From positions 1 to 64,000 of the forward strand of contig JBCCGG010000012.1 in the NCBI GenBank assembly GCA_039029395.1: a DNA stretch of 64,000 nt. Reading direction: 5' to 3'. The notes beneath the pieces are model-generated. The model was not told the origin of the DNA. It was given only the letters and a program-made list of their open reading frames with translations, and ran no database searches. The position numbers were made by a program, and so were the translations under genes. Source of the stretch: JBCCGG01 sp039029395. GTDB taxonomy: Bacteria > Pseudomonadota > Alphaproteobacteria > Kiloniellales > JAKSDN01. Shown piece by piece: positions 30,640 through 39,430 of this stretch (position 1 is its first letter; the number at the start of each line of letters is the position of its first letter).

Positions 30640-30668
30640 AAAGTACACGCGCACCGGGGGCCTGACAA
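30640..30668 (-). promoter_or_regulatory. Candidate sigma70-type promoter for dnaA
   Basis: On the minus strand TTGTCA (30668-30663) and TACTTT (30645-30640) are separated by exactly 17 bases. It points towards dnaA and would give a 5' leader of roughly 340 bases. Consensus match only. Confidence 0.4.
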
Positions 30669-30720
30669 CAGGATCAGATGGAGAACTTCGAAAAAAAATG
30701 TTTCAGCGGAAACTAAGACT

Positions 30721-30751
30721 CAAAACCGCGCCCTTTTTTGGAGGACGCGGT
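30721..30751 (-). terminator. rpsT intrinsic terminator
   Basis: On the minus strand a 9-base stem (ACCGCGTCC with GGGCGCGGT, one G-U pair) with a 9-base loop is followed by TTTT, 25 bases after the rpsT stop. A second small hairpin (GCTAGCC/GGCTAGC) overlaps the stop codon. Confidence 0.7.
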
Positions 30752-30775
30752 ATCTCAAAGGGCTAGCCTAGACGG

Positions 30776-31039
30776 CTAGCTCATCGCTTTTACACGAGCC
30801 GTCAAGCGAGAGATTTTGCGCGCCGCCGTGTTGCGGTGAACGATGCCCTTGGTGACGCCGCGATGAAGCTCCGGCTGGGTCGCGCGCAGGGCGGCCGCGG
30901 CCGCATCCTTATCGCCGCCGGCAATCGCCAGCTCGGTCCGCTTGACGAAGGTGCGGATGCGGCTGATGCGGGCACGGTTGACCTGGGCCCGGCGGGCATT
31001 ATGTCGGATCCGCTTCTTGGCGGATTGATGGTGCGCCAT
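30776..31039 (-). CDS. rpsT: 30S ribosomal protein S20
   Basis: 87 residues beginning MAHHQSAKKRIRHNARRAQVN, the classic S20 start: a small basic helical protein that binds 16S rRNA early in 30S assembly. It is encoded between the enoyl-CoA hydratase gene and dnaA, a conserved alphaproteobacterial arrangement. A near-consensus promoter lies upstream and a terminator downstream, so it is probably a monocistronic unit. Confidence 0.98.
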   Translation of the reverse strand: MAHHQSAKKRIRHNARRAQVNRARISRIRTFVKRTELAIAGGDKDAAAAALRATQPELHRGVTKGIVHRNTAARKISRLTARVKAMS

Positions 31040-31081
31040 ATCTTAAATCTCGTGATGGGTTCGGATGCTCGAAGCGCCGGG

Positions 31082-31110
31082 GTTATAAAGGGCGGCCTCG
31101 GCGCCGTCAA
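31082..31110 (-). promoter_or_regulatory. Near-consensus promoter for rpsT
   Basis: Minus-strand TTGACG (31110-31105) and TATAAC (31087-31082) with a 17-base spacer, 42 bases before the rpsT start codon. A strong match, as expected for a ribosomal protein gene. Confidence 0.7.
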
Positions 31111-31141
31111 GCCTGCTAAATGGCACCGGGCGAGGGTGCCG

Positions 31142-31918
<777 letters not shown>

Positions 31919-31961
31919 GGAGTTCGGATCCTCAGGTGGAATTCGGGGGCCCCTTCCTTAC

Positions 31962-32792
31962 CTAGCGCTGGCGGCGGGGACAATAGAAAGTCGACCGGTT
32001 GGACTGCACCAGGCGGCGGATCCCGCCACCGCAGTCGCAGCCCGGGCAGCGCTCGCCCTCACGGTCGTAGACCGCCCACTGGTGCTGAAAGTAGCCGAGC
32101 TCACCATTTGCCTGGACATAATCTCTGAGGCTGGACCCACCGGCCGCGATGGCTCGGGTCAACACCTCGCGTACGGCCCCGGCCAAGCGCTCGGCGCGCC
32201 CGCCTTGAACGGTGTAGGCCTGGCGGCGCGGCGATAAGCCAGCGAAAAAGAGCGCCTCGCTGACATAAATGTTTCCCAGGCCGGCAACCACCTTCTGGTC
32301 CAGCAGCGCCGCCTTGATCGGCGTGCGCCGGCCCTTCAGGGCGGCGGCCAGGGCCGGGCCGTTGAAGCTGTTGCCGAGCGGCTCTGGGCCCAAGTCGCGC
32401 AGTAGCTTGTGCTCCTCAAGCCGGGCGCTCTCGATCAGGTCCATGACGCCGAAGCGCCGGGCATCGTTAAATCGGATGCGGGCACCGCCGTCGGTCGAGA
32501 AGATCACGTGGTCATGGCGCTCGAGCGTGCCGTCCTCGACCCGGCCAACCACCATGCGCCCCGACATGCCCAGGTGGCACAGCAGCACCTCCTCGCCTTC
32601 CAGGTGGATCAGAATGTACTTGGCGCGCCGCTGGATCCGTTCGACCCGCCGGCCGCTCAGGCGTTCGGCGAAACCCTCGGGGAAGGGAAAGCGCAAAGCC
32701 GGGCAGCGCTGCTCGACCGCCGCCAGGCGTCGGCCCTCCAGGTGGGGCCGCAAGCCCCGGATCACGGTTTCCACTTCGGGCAGCTCGGGCAT
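31962..32792 (-). CDS. mutM: Formamidopyrimidine-DNA glycosylase
   Basis: 276 residues. The N-terminus MPELPEVETV supplies the catalytic Pro2 and Glu3. The helix-two-turn-helix region includes GLGNIYVSEALF. The C-terminal zinc finger is CPGCDCGG...FYCPRRQR: the first pair reads CPGC but the last reads CPR rather than CxxC, so the fourth zinc ligand is not obvious. It removes 8-oxoguanine and formamidopyrimidines and nicks the strand. It is divergent from ubiE. Confidence 0.95.
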   Translation of the reverse strand: MPELPEVETVIRGLRPHLEGRRLAAVEQRCPALRFPFPEGFAERLSGRRVERIQRRAKYILIHLEGEEVLLCHLGMSGRMVVGRVEDGTLERHDHVIFSTDGGARIRFNDARRFGVMDLIESARLEEHKLLRDLGPEPLGNSFNGPALAAALKGRRTPIKAALLDQKVVAGLGNIYVSEALFFAGLSPRRQAYTVQGGRAERLAGAVREVLTRAIAAGGSSLRDYVQANGELGYFQHQWAVYDREGERCPGCDCGGGIRRLVQSNRSTFYCPRRQR

Positions 32793-32863
32793 GCTCGGAC
32801 CTACTTATTCGAACCTCATGACAGAGAGTAGCCTCCGCCTAGGGCGCGCGCTATGGTGCGGCC

Positions 32864-33655
32864 ATGGACCGCGATAGCATTCATGACAGGCCACCGCCAG
32901 GGCCGGCCGGGCCGACCACTCATTTCGGCTTCGAGGAGGTCGCGCGCGGCGACAAGCAGGCCAAAGTACGCGAGGTGTTCGAACGGGTCGCCGGGCGCTA
33001 CGACCTGATGAACGACCTGATGTCCGGCGGCATTCACCGGCTGTGGAAGGCCGCCATGATCGATTGGCTCGATCCGCGGCCGGGCCTTGAGCTGCTCGAC
33101 GTGGCCGGCGGCACCGGCGACATCGCGCTGCGCGTTCTGCGCCGGGTCGGCGCCGACCAGATGGGACGGGTGGTGGTTTGCGACCTGACGCCCGACATGC
33201 TGGAGGAAGGCCGGGACCGGGCGATCGATCAAGGGGTGCTGGGCGGCATCCAATGGCTTTGCGGCGATGCCCAGCGTCTGCCCTTACCGGACCGCAGCGT
33301 CGGCGCCTACACCATCGCATTTGGCCTGAGGAACGTGACCGGCGTCGAGGCCGCGCTGGCTGAGGCCAGGCGCGTACTGAAGCCGGGCGGGCGCTTTATC
33401 TGCCTGGAGTTCAGCCACGTCGCCCTACCGGCGCTGAACGAGCTATACCGGCTCTACTCCTTCGAAGTGCTGCCCCGCCTGGGCCAGCTGGTCGCCGGCG
33501 ACCGGGCCGCCTATCAGTATTTGGTGGAGAGCATCCGGCGCTTCCCCGACCAGGAAGACCTGGTCGCCAAGATGCGCGCGGCGGGGCTGGAGCGGGTAGG
33601 CTACCGCAATCTGACCGGCGGCGTTGCGGCCCTGCACGCCGCCTGGCGGCTCTAG
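32864..33655 (+). CDS. ubiE: Demethylubiquinone/demethylmenaquinone C-methyltransferase
   Basis: 263 residues. The family motifs are ERVAGRYDLMNDLMSGGIHRLWK, LLDVAGGTGDIALR (SAM motif I), and RNVTGVEAALAEARRVLKPGGRFICLEFS. It performs the C2 methylation in ubiquinone synthesis. It is directly followed by ubiB (18-base gap), coaBC and dut, an alphaproteobacterial cluster opposite mutM. Confidence 0.97.
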   Translation: MDRDSIHDRPPPGPAGPTTHFGFEEVARGDKQAKVREVFERVAGRYDLMNDLMSGGIHRLWKAAMIDWLDPRPGLELLDVAGGTGDIALRVLRRVGADQMGRVVVCDLTPDMLEEGRDRAIDQGVLGGIQWLCGDAQRLPLPDRSVGAYTIAFGLRNVTGVEAALAEARRVLKPGGRFICLEFSHVALPALNELYRLYSFEVLPRLGQLVAGDRAAYQYLVESIRRFPDQEDLVAKMRAAGLERVGYRNLTGGVAALHAAWRL

Positions 33656-33673
33656 CGCCTCAACCCGTACCCC

Positions 33674-35263
33674 ATGCTGCGTACGCTCCGTACCCTTTGG
33701 CGCCTGATCGGGATCGCGCGCATCCTGGCCCGCCACGATGCTTTGGCGCCGCTCGACGAGCTCGGTGTCGCGCCGGGCGTTATGATCTTCGCCCGGCGCC
33801 TGGCACCCAAAGGGGTCGAGGGGCGGCCCGGCCAGAAGCTCGCCCGGGCGCTCGCCGAACTCGGCCCGACCTTCATCAAGCTCGGCCAGTTCCTCTCGAC
33901 CCGGGCCGATCTTCTGGGCGAGCAGCTGGCCGCCGACCTCTCGGAGCTTCAGGACAGCCTGCCGCCCTTCTCAAGCGACCAGGCGCGCGAGACTATCGTC
34001 GCCGAACTGGGCCGTGAGGTCGACGAGGTCTTTTCGCATTTCGACGATCAGCCGGTTTCGGCCGCCTCGATCGCCCAGGTCCACCTGGCCGTGGCGCGCG
34101 GCGATCCGGCGGCCCAGGCCGAAGACTGGTCGGGCAAGCCGCTGGAGAACTGGGCTGAGCGCGAGGTCGCGGTCAAGATCCTCCGGCCCGGGGTCGAGAG
34201 GGCCTTCGCCCAGGATTTGGAGCTGTTCTACACCCTGGCCGAGCTGGCCTTGCGCACCCAGCCCAAGCTGGCGCGCTTCAAGCCGCTCGAGGTGGTGCGC
34301 CTGTTCGAGGAGACGGTCAAGATCGAGATGGACCTGCGCATGGAGGCGGCCGCCGCCTCCGAGTTGGGTGACAACTTCGCCGACGATCCGACCTATCGGG
34401 TGCCGCCGGTCAATTGGCAACTCAGCTCGAAGCGCATCCTGACCGTCGGCAAGGCCGATGGCATCCGCATGGACAACCGCGCCGCCCTGCTGGAGGCCGG
34501 GCACGATCTCGAAGAGGTGCTGGGCAAGGCCGCGGCGATCTTCTTCAAGCAGGTGTTCCGCGACGGCTTTTTCCATGGCGACCAGCACCCGGGCAACATG
34601 TGGGTCGACAAGGACGGCAACATCGTCGCGGTCGACTTCGGCATCATGGGCCGGCTCGACCGCAAAACCCGCTGGTACTTGGCGGATATGCTGCTGGCGA
34701 CCTTGGACCGGGACTACCGGCGCCTCGCCGAGGTGCATGTGGAGGCTGGTTACCTGCCGCCGGGCGCCTCGCTCGAGGTCTTCGCCCAAGCCCTGCGCTC
34801 GGTCTGCGAGCCGATCTCCGGGCGGCCGCTCAACGAGATCTCTTTCGCCCGTCTGCTGGGCCAGCTGCTGCAGATCACCGAGTCCTTCGACATGCCGGTT
34901 CAACCCCAGTTGCTGTTGCTGCAGAAGAACATGCTGATGGCCGAGGGCATCAGCCGCAAGCTTGAGCCCTCGCTCAACATCTGGGTGCTCGCCCAGCCCT
35001 TGATTGAGGACTGGATGCGTGCCAATCGGGGCCCGGAAGCGCGCGTACGCGAGGCCGCGCGGGAGGTCGCCCGCACCGTCGAGCGCCTGCCTCAAACCCT
35101 CGCAAACATAGAGCGGGCAGCAGCCGTCCTGGCGGCCGGAGAGGCCTCGTTAAACACCGGAGCACATCAAAATCCAACACACAAAGTGGCCCCGGCCTGG
35201 GCCGGGCCGGTCGCTTGGGTGGCCCTGGCCCTTGGGGTTTTGGCGGTCGTTCTGGCCCTTTAG
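33674..35263 (+). CDS. ubiB: Ubiquinone biosynthesis ATPase/kinase-like protein UbiB
   Basis: 529 residues of the ABC1/ADCK/UbiB family. The KxGQ motif (FIKLGQFLSTRADLL) and the Ala-rich PASIAQVH-like loop (PVSAASIAQVHLA) precede the protein-kinase-like core. FFHGDQHPGNMW and VDFGIMGRLD are the catalytic and DFG-like segments. A C-terminal hydrophobic tail (about 505-529) anchors it to the membrane. It supports coenzyme Q assembly rather than direct hydroxylation. A hairpin follows the stop. Confidence 0.96.
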   Translation: MLRTLRTLWRLIGIARILARHDALAPLDELGVAPGVMIFARRLAPKGVEGRPGQKLARALAELGPTFIKLGQFLSTRADLLGEQLAADLSELQDSLPPFSSDQARETIVAELGREVDEVFSHFDDQPVSAASIAQVHLAVARGDPAAQAEDWSGKPLENWAEREVAVKILRPGVERAFAQDLELFYTLAELALRTQPKLARFKPLEVVRLFEETVKIEMDLRMEAAAASELGDNFADDPTYRVPPVNWQLSSKRILTVGKADGIRMDNRAALLEAGHDLEEVLGKAAAIFFKQVFRDGFFHGDQHPGNMWVDKDGNIVAVDFGIMGRLDRKTRWYLADMLLATLDRDYRRLAEVHVEAGYLPPGASLEVFAQALRSVCEPISGRPLNEISFARLLGQLLQITESFDMPVQPQLLLLQKNMLMAEGISRKLEPSLNIWVLAQPLIEDWMRANRGPEARVREAAREVARTVERLPQTLANIERAAAVLAAGEASLNTGAHQNPTHKVAPAWAGPVAWVALALGVLAVVLAL

Positions 35264-35284
35264 GGCCGCTTCCCAAGCGGTCCT
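35262..35284 (+). terminator. Hairpin after ubiB
   Basis: AGGGCCGCTT and AAGCGGTCCT form a 10-base stem (one G-U pair) with a CCC loop, starting inside the ubiB stop codon. No T-run follows, so termination would be partial; it separates ubiE-ubiB from coaBC. Confidence 0.4.
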
Positions 35285-35343
35285 TGCCTGAAGTCGTCCC
35301 TGCGCTTAGGTTATCTACGGCAAACTAACGTGAAATAGGGCCT

Positions 35344-36558
35344 ATGCTCACCGGCAAGCGTATATTGCTGATCGTCTCCGGCGGCATCGCCGCCTACAAG
35401 TGCCTCGAGCTGGTCCGCCGGCTGCGCGAGGCGGGCGGTCAGGTGCGCTGCGTGCTGACCGAAGCCGGCGCCCAGTTCGTCACGCCCCTATCGCTCGAGG
35501 CGCTCAGCGAGGAAAAGGTCCACCGGGATCTCTTCGAGCTGACCGCGGAAGCGGAGATGGGTCACATTCAGCTCTCCCGCTCGGCCGACCTTGTGGTCGT
35601 GGCGCCGGCTAGCGCCGACATCCTGGCCAAGATGGCGGGCGGCCTGGCCAGCGATCTGGCGACCACCCTGCTGCTCGCGACCGACACCCCGGTGATGACC
35701 GTGCCGGCCATGAATGTGCGGATGTGGCAGCACCCGGCGACCCAGGCAAACTTGGCCACCTTGGCGGCGCGCGGCGTGCTCCAGGTCGGACCCAACGAAG
35801 GCGACATGGCCTGCGGCGAGTACGGCCCCGGTCGCATGGCCGAGCCGGCCGAGATCCTGGCCGCGATCGCCCAGTTCTTCACCGCCGAGGCGCCGCTCAG
35901 CGGGCGGCGCGCTTTGGTCACGAGCGGGCCGACCCACGAGGCAATCGACCCGGTGCGCTACATCGCCAACCGTTCGTCGGGCCGCCAAGGCCACGCCATT
36001 GCCGCCGCACTGGCCCGCCTCGGCGCCGAGACCATTCTGGTGTCTGGGCCAAGCGCGCTCGCCCCGCCGCCCGGAGTGCGCTTCCAAGGCATCGAGTCGG
36101 CGGCCGATATGCTGGCCAATTGCCAGGCGGCCCTGCCGGTCGATGTCGCGGTGTGCGCGGCCGCGGTTTCCGATTGGCGGGTCGCGGCACAAAGCGATCA
36201 GAAGATCAAGAAGAACGGCGGCGCCCCGCCCACCTTGGAGCTGACCACCAACCCGGACATCTTGGCCAGCCTGTCGGCCGCCGGTAATCAGCGGCCCCGG
36301 CTCGTGGTCGGGTTCGCCGCCGAGACCGAGCAGGTCGCCGAGAACGCCAGCGCCAAGCGCCTGAGGAAGGGTTGCGATTGGATCCTGGCGAACGACGTCT
36401 CGGCCGGCACGGGCACATTCGGCGGCGACGACAACACCATTCACTTTATAGACGCGGCCGGCGCCGAATCCTGGCCGCGCATGACCAAAGACGAGGTTGC
36501 CCGGCGCCTGGCCCAACGCATCGCCGAGCACCTGGGCAAGCAGGAGGAGAGATCATGA
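35344..36558 (+). CDS. coaBC: Bifunctional phosphopantothenoylcysteine decarboxylase/ligase
   Basis: 404 residues. The CoaC half (about 1-180) has GGIAAYKCLELVRRL, ADLVVVAPASADILAKMAGGLASD and the PAMNVRMW substrate-binding motif. The CoaB half has VTSGPTHEAIDPVRYIANRSSG and the later KIKKNGG motif. Together they convert 4'-phosphopantothenate plus Cys (with CTP) to 4'-phosphopantetheine for CoA. Stop and dut start overlap as ATGA. Confidence 0.97.
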   Translation: MLTGKRILLIVSGGIAAYKCLELVRRLREAGGQVRCVLTEAGAQFVTPLSLEALSEEKVHRDLFELTAEAEMGHIQLSRSADLVVVAPASADILAKMAGGLASDLATTLLLATDTPVMTVPAMNVRMWQHPATQANLATLAARGVLQVGPNEGDMACGEYGPGRMAEPAEILAAIAQFFTAEAPLSGRRALVTSGPTHEAIDPVRYIANRSSGRQGHAIAAALARLGAETILVSGPSALAPPPGVRFQGIESAADMLANCQAALPVDVAVCAAAVSDWRVAAQSDQKIKKNGGAPPTLELTTNPDILASLSAAGNQRPRLVVGFAAETEQVAENASAKRLRKGCDWILANDVSAGTGTFGGDDNTIHFIDAAGAESWPRMTKDEVARRLAQRIAEHLGKQEERS

Positions 36559-37043
36559 GCCTGGCCGCGCCATCGGTCGAGATTCCCGTCAAGCGATTGC
36601 CCCACGGCCAGGATCTGGCGCTGCCGAAGTACGCCACTGTCGACAGCGCCGGGCTCGATCTCCTGGCCGCGGTGGAGACCGATGTGGTGCTGGCGCCTGG
36701 TGAGCGCAAGTTGATCCCGAGCGGCCTGGCGATCGCCCTGCCCCGGGGTTACGAGGCTCAGGTGCGGCCCCGCTCGGGGCTCGCCCTGAAGCACGGCATC
36801 ACAGTGCTCAACGCGCCGGGCACGATCGATGCGGACTACCGTGGCGAGGTCGGCGTGATCCTGATCAATCTGGGCCAGGACCCCTTCACCGTGGGCCGGG
36901 GCGACCGCATCGCCCAAATTGTGGTCGCCGCCTACGCCCGGGTCGACTGGCGGGACAGCGATGAGCTGGAGCAGAGCGCGCGCGGCGCCGGTGGCTTCGG
37001 CTCGACAGGGCGGGCGGCGGCGCCCCAGGTGGACGCGCGCTAG
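36555..37043 (+). CDS. dut: Deoxyuridine 5'-triphosphate nucleotidohydrolase
   Basis: 162 residues with the five dUTPase motifs: SAGLDLLA, RPRSGLALKHGI, NAPGTIDADYRGEV, GDRIAQIVV and the C-terminal flexible RGAGGFGSTG arm. The homotrimer hydrolyses dUTP to dUMP. GGAGGAG lies just before the ATG at 36555, which overlaps coaBC. The tail after motif V is slightly extended. Confidence 0.97.
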   Translation: MSLAAPSVEIPVKRLPHGQDLALPKYATVDSAGLDLLAAVETDVVLAPGERKLIPSGLAIALPRGYEAQVRPRSGLALKHGITVLNAPGTIDADYRGEVGVILINLGQDPFTVGRGDRIAQIVVAAYARVDWRDSDELEQSARGAGGFGSTGRAAAPQVDAR

Positions 37044-37050
37044 GCCCGCC

Positions 37051-37506
37051 ATGCTGCGACTCTCCAAGAAACTGCTCTTTGCCATCGAGGCGGTCGTCGA
37101 CATCGCCTACAATGCCGGCCCGGCGCCGGTGCGCTCGACTGAAATCTCCCAGCGCCAGGGCATCCCCCGGCGTTATCTGGAGCAGGTGCTGCAGCATTTG
37201 GTGCACAGCGAGATTCTCTCGGGACAAAGGGGTCCCCAGGGCGGCTATCGCCTGGCGCGAGAGCGCCGGCGCATCACGGTCGGCGAGATCGTCCGCACGG
37301 TGCGCGAGCTGGAAGGCGCCAAGGACCCGGTTGGCGAGTCCGACGGCTCGGAGATCGGCCTTAAGGTGGTGCGGCCGATCTGGAGCGAGATGCAGCAGGA
37401 GATGATGGAGCGCCTGGACAACCTCACCATCGAGGACCTTTGCGAGCGCGCCCGCACGCTCCAGGTGCCGCGCGACGCCGCCGACGTCCCCGACTTCTCC
37501 ATATGA
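37051..37506 (+). CDS. Rrf2-family regulator without Fe-S cysteines
   Basis: 151 residues. The winged helix MLRLSKKLLFAIEAVVDIAYN and ISQRQGIPRRYLEQVLQHL followed by GPQGGYRLARER is the Rrf2 signature. The three-Cys cluster of IscR/NsrR is missing; the only Cys sits near residue 132 (EDLCERAR). This resembles CymR-type cysteine regulators, and the next gene is a cysteine synthase, so control of cysteine metabolism is a reasonable inference. It starts 7 bases after dut. Confidence 0.9.
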   Translation: MLRLSKKLLFAIEAVVDIAYNAGPAPVRSTEISQRQGIPRRYLEQVLQHLVHSEILSGQRGPQGGYRLARERRRITVGEIVRTVRELEGAKDPVGESDGSEIGLKVVRPIWSEMQQEMMERLDNLTIEDLCERARTLQVPRDAADVPDFSI

Positions 37507-37525
37507 CCGGCGGGGCGAGCGAACC

Positions 37526-38524
37526 ATGAAGAAAGGCGCACTGAAAGCCGCCGTTCCGGACGATACGCAAATGGCCACTGGCCAGTTCCGGGGCCGGGTC
37601 TACGACAACATCCTCGAGACGATCGGCGCGACCCCCTTGGTTCGCCTGGCCAAGCTGGCGGCCGCCCACGGCTGCCAGGCCGACCTGCTGGGCAAGTGCG
37701 AGTTCTTCAATCCGCTCCATTCGGTCAAGGACCGCATCGGCTTCGCTATGATCGAAGCGCTCGAGGCTGAGGGCAAGATCGGCCCGAAAACCACGATCGT
37801 CGAGCCGACCAGCGGCAACACCGGGATCGCGCTCGCCTTCGTGTGCGCGGCCAAGGGCTACCAGCTGGTCTTGACCATGCCCGACACCATGTCGGTCGAG
37901 CGCCGCAAGATGCTGCGCCTGATGGGCGTCGAGCTGAAGCTCACACCCGGCCACGAAGGCATGCGCGGCGCCGTGGCGGCGGCCGAGGCTATGGTGCGCG
38001 AGCGGCCCGACTGCGTCATGCCCCAACAGTTCGCCAACCCGGCCAACGCCGAGATCCACCGGCGCACCACGGCCGAGGAGATCTGGCGCGACAGCGACGG
38101 TGCGGTCGACGTCGTGGTCGCCGGCGTCGGCACCGGCGGCACACTGACCGGGGTCGGCCAAGTGCTTAAGGACCGCAAGCCGGGCCTGACCATGGTCGCG
38201 GTCGAGCCCGAGGACAGTCCAGTCCTTTCCGGTGGGCCGCCGGGGGGTCACAAGATCCAGGGTATTGGCGCGGGATTCGTGCCCGAGGTGCTCGATACCG
38301 GTCAGATCGACGAGGTGGTGCGCATCGCCAACGACACGGCCTTCGCGATCGCCCGGGAGGTCGCCAAGCTGGAGGGCCTGCCGGTCGGCATCTCCTCCGG
38401 CGCGGCGCTGGCCGCCGGGCTCGAGCTGGCGGCGCGACCGGGCATGGCCGGCAAGACCATTGTCGTGGTGTTGCCCTCCTTCGCCGAACGCTACCTCTCG
38501 ACCGGCCTGTTCGACGGCCTTTAG
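37526..38524 (+). CDS. cysK: Cysteine synthase (O-acetylserine sulfhydrylase)
   Basis: 332 residues of the PLP fold-type II family. The Schiff-base Lys68 is in NPLHSVKDR, and PTSGNTGIALAF, GTGGTLTGVG and GIGAGFVPEVLD are the substrate and phosphate-binding loops. It makes cysteine from O-acetylserine and sulfide. The extra 20 residues at the N-terminus are unusual. It is preceded by the Rrf2 gene (about 20 bases) and followed by a ThiF/MoeB gene. Confidence 0.95.
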   Translation: MKKGALKAAVPDDTQMATGQFRGRVYDNILETIGATPLVRLAKLAAAHGCQADLLGKCEFFNPLHSVKDRIGFAMIEALEAEGKIGPKTTIVEPTSGNTGIALAFVCAAKGYQLVLTMPDTMSVERRKMLRLMGVELKLTPGHEGMRGAVAAAEAMVRERPDCVMPQQFANPANAEIHRRTTAEEIWRDSDGAVDVVVAGVGTGGTLTGVGQVLKDRKPGLTMVAVEPEDSPVLSGGPPGGHKIQGIGAGFVPEVLDTGQIDEVVRIANDTAFAIAREVAKLEGLPVGISSGAALAAGLELAARPGMAGKTIVVVLPSFAERYLSTGLFDGL

Positions 38525-38590
38525 CGCACCCTTTGAACGGCTTCGCCACCTGCACTACATTTGATCAGGCCATTTGTACGGGAGCCCGTC

Positions 38591-39415
38591 ATGATCGAAG
38601 AGCTGAGCGACCCGCAGATCGACCGCTACGCCCGCCACCTGGTGCTGCCGGAGATCGGTGAGGAGGGGCAGATAAAGCTCCTCTCCTCGCGCGTCCTGGT
38701 GATCGGCGCGGGCGGGCTCGGCTCGCCCCTGCTGGCTTATCTGGCGGCTGCCGGGGTCGGCACCATCGGCATCGTCGACGACGACATGGTCGACCTCTCC
38801 AACCTGCAGCGGCAGGTGCTGCACGATACCTCGCGGGTCGGCCAGGCCAAGGTGCAGAGCGCGGCGGCACGCCTGGCCGAGATCAATCCCGAGGTAAAGG
38901 TGATCCAGCACGCCGAACGCCTGACCCGGGACAATGTGGAGCGCCTGGTCAACGACTACGACCTGGTGGCCGATGGCTCGGATAACTTCTCGACCCGCTA
39001 TCTGGTCAACGATGCCTGCTACTTCGCCAAGAAGCCCTTGGTTTCGGCGGCGATTCTGCGCTTCGACGGCCAGCTCTCGACCTACAAGGCCTATGAGGAC
39101 GCGGCCAGCCCCTGTTATCGCTGCGTGTTCGGGGATCAGCCCGAGGACCTCAAGGAAAGTTGCGCCGACGTCGGCGTGCTGGGCGCGCTTGCCGGCGCCA
39201 TGGGCACCCTGCAGGCGGTCGAGGTGGTCAAGGAGCTGCTCGGAATCGGCCAGTCCATGTCGGGCCGCCTGCTGCTCTACGAAGCGCTGGGCGCCGCCTT
39301 CCACACGATCTCCGTCAAGGCCGATCCGTCGTGCCATCTCTGCGGCCCGCAGGCTACGATCCGCGGCCTCGACCAGGTCGATTACGGCACTTCGGAGCCG
39401 ACCTGCGCCGCCTGA
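38591..39415 (+). CDS. HesA/MoeB/ThiF-family adenylyltransferase
   Basis: 274 residues of the E1-like family. RYARHLVLPEIGEEGQ is the usual start; the nucleotide loop is GAGGLGSP (about 40-47), DDDMVDLSNLQRQVLH binds Mg/ATP, and two CxxC pairs (CYRC and CHLC) bind zinc. It adenylates the C-terminus of ThiS/MoaD-type sulfur carriers. Adjacency to cysK suggests a role in sulfur transfer. The ATG at 38591 has GGGAG upstream. No rhodanese domain is attached. Confidence 0.93.
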   Translation: MIEELSDPQIDRYARHLVLPEIGEEGQIKLLSSRVLVIGAGGLGSPLLAYLAAAGVGTIGIVDDDMVDLSNLQRQVLHDTSRVGQAKVQSAAARLAEINPEVKVIQHAERLTRDNVERLVNDYDLVADGSDNFSTRYLVNDACYFAKKPLVSAAILRFDGQLSTYKAYEDAASPCYRCVFGDQPEDLKESCADVGVLGALAGAMGTLQAVEVVKELLGIGQSMSGRLLLYEALGAAFHTISVKADPSCHLCGPQATIRGLDQVDYGTSEPTCAA

Positions 39416-39430
39416 CAAGGCGCTCAATCC

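Larger units (their letters stand above)
30293..30775. other. dnaA-rpsT intergenic region, no oriC signature seen
   Basis: 483 bases without a supported gene. From right to left it holds the rpsT terminator, a candidate dnaA promoter and a leader of over 300 bases. The 30560-30620 stretch is AT-rich. I found no consensus DnaA box (TTATCCACA or complement) here or in the dnaA-dnaN gap, so the replication origin is probably elsewhere, as in many alphaproteobacteria. Confidence 0.6.
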
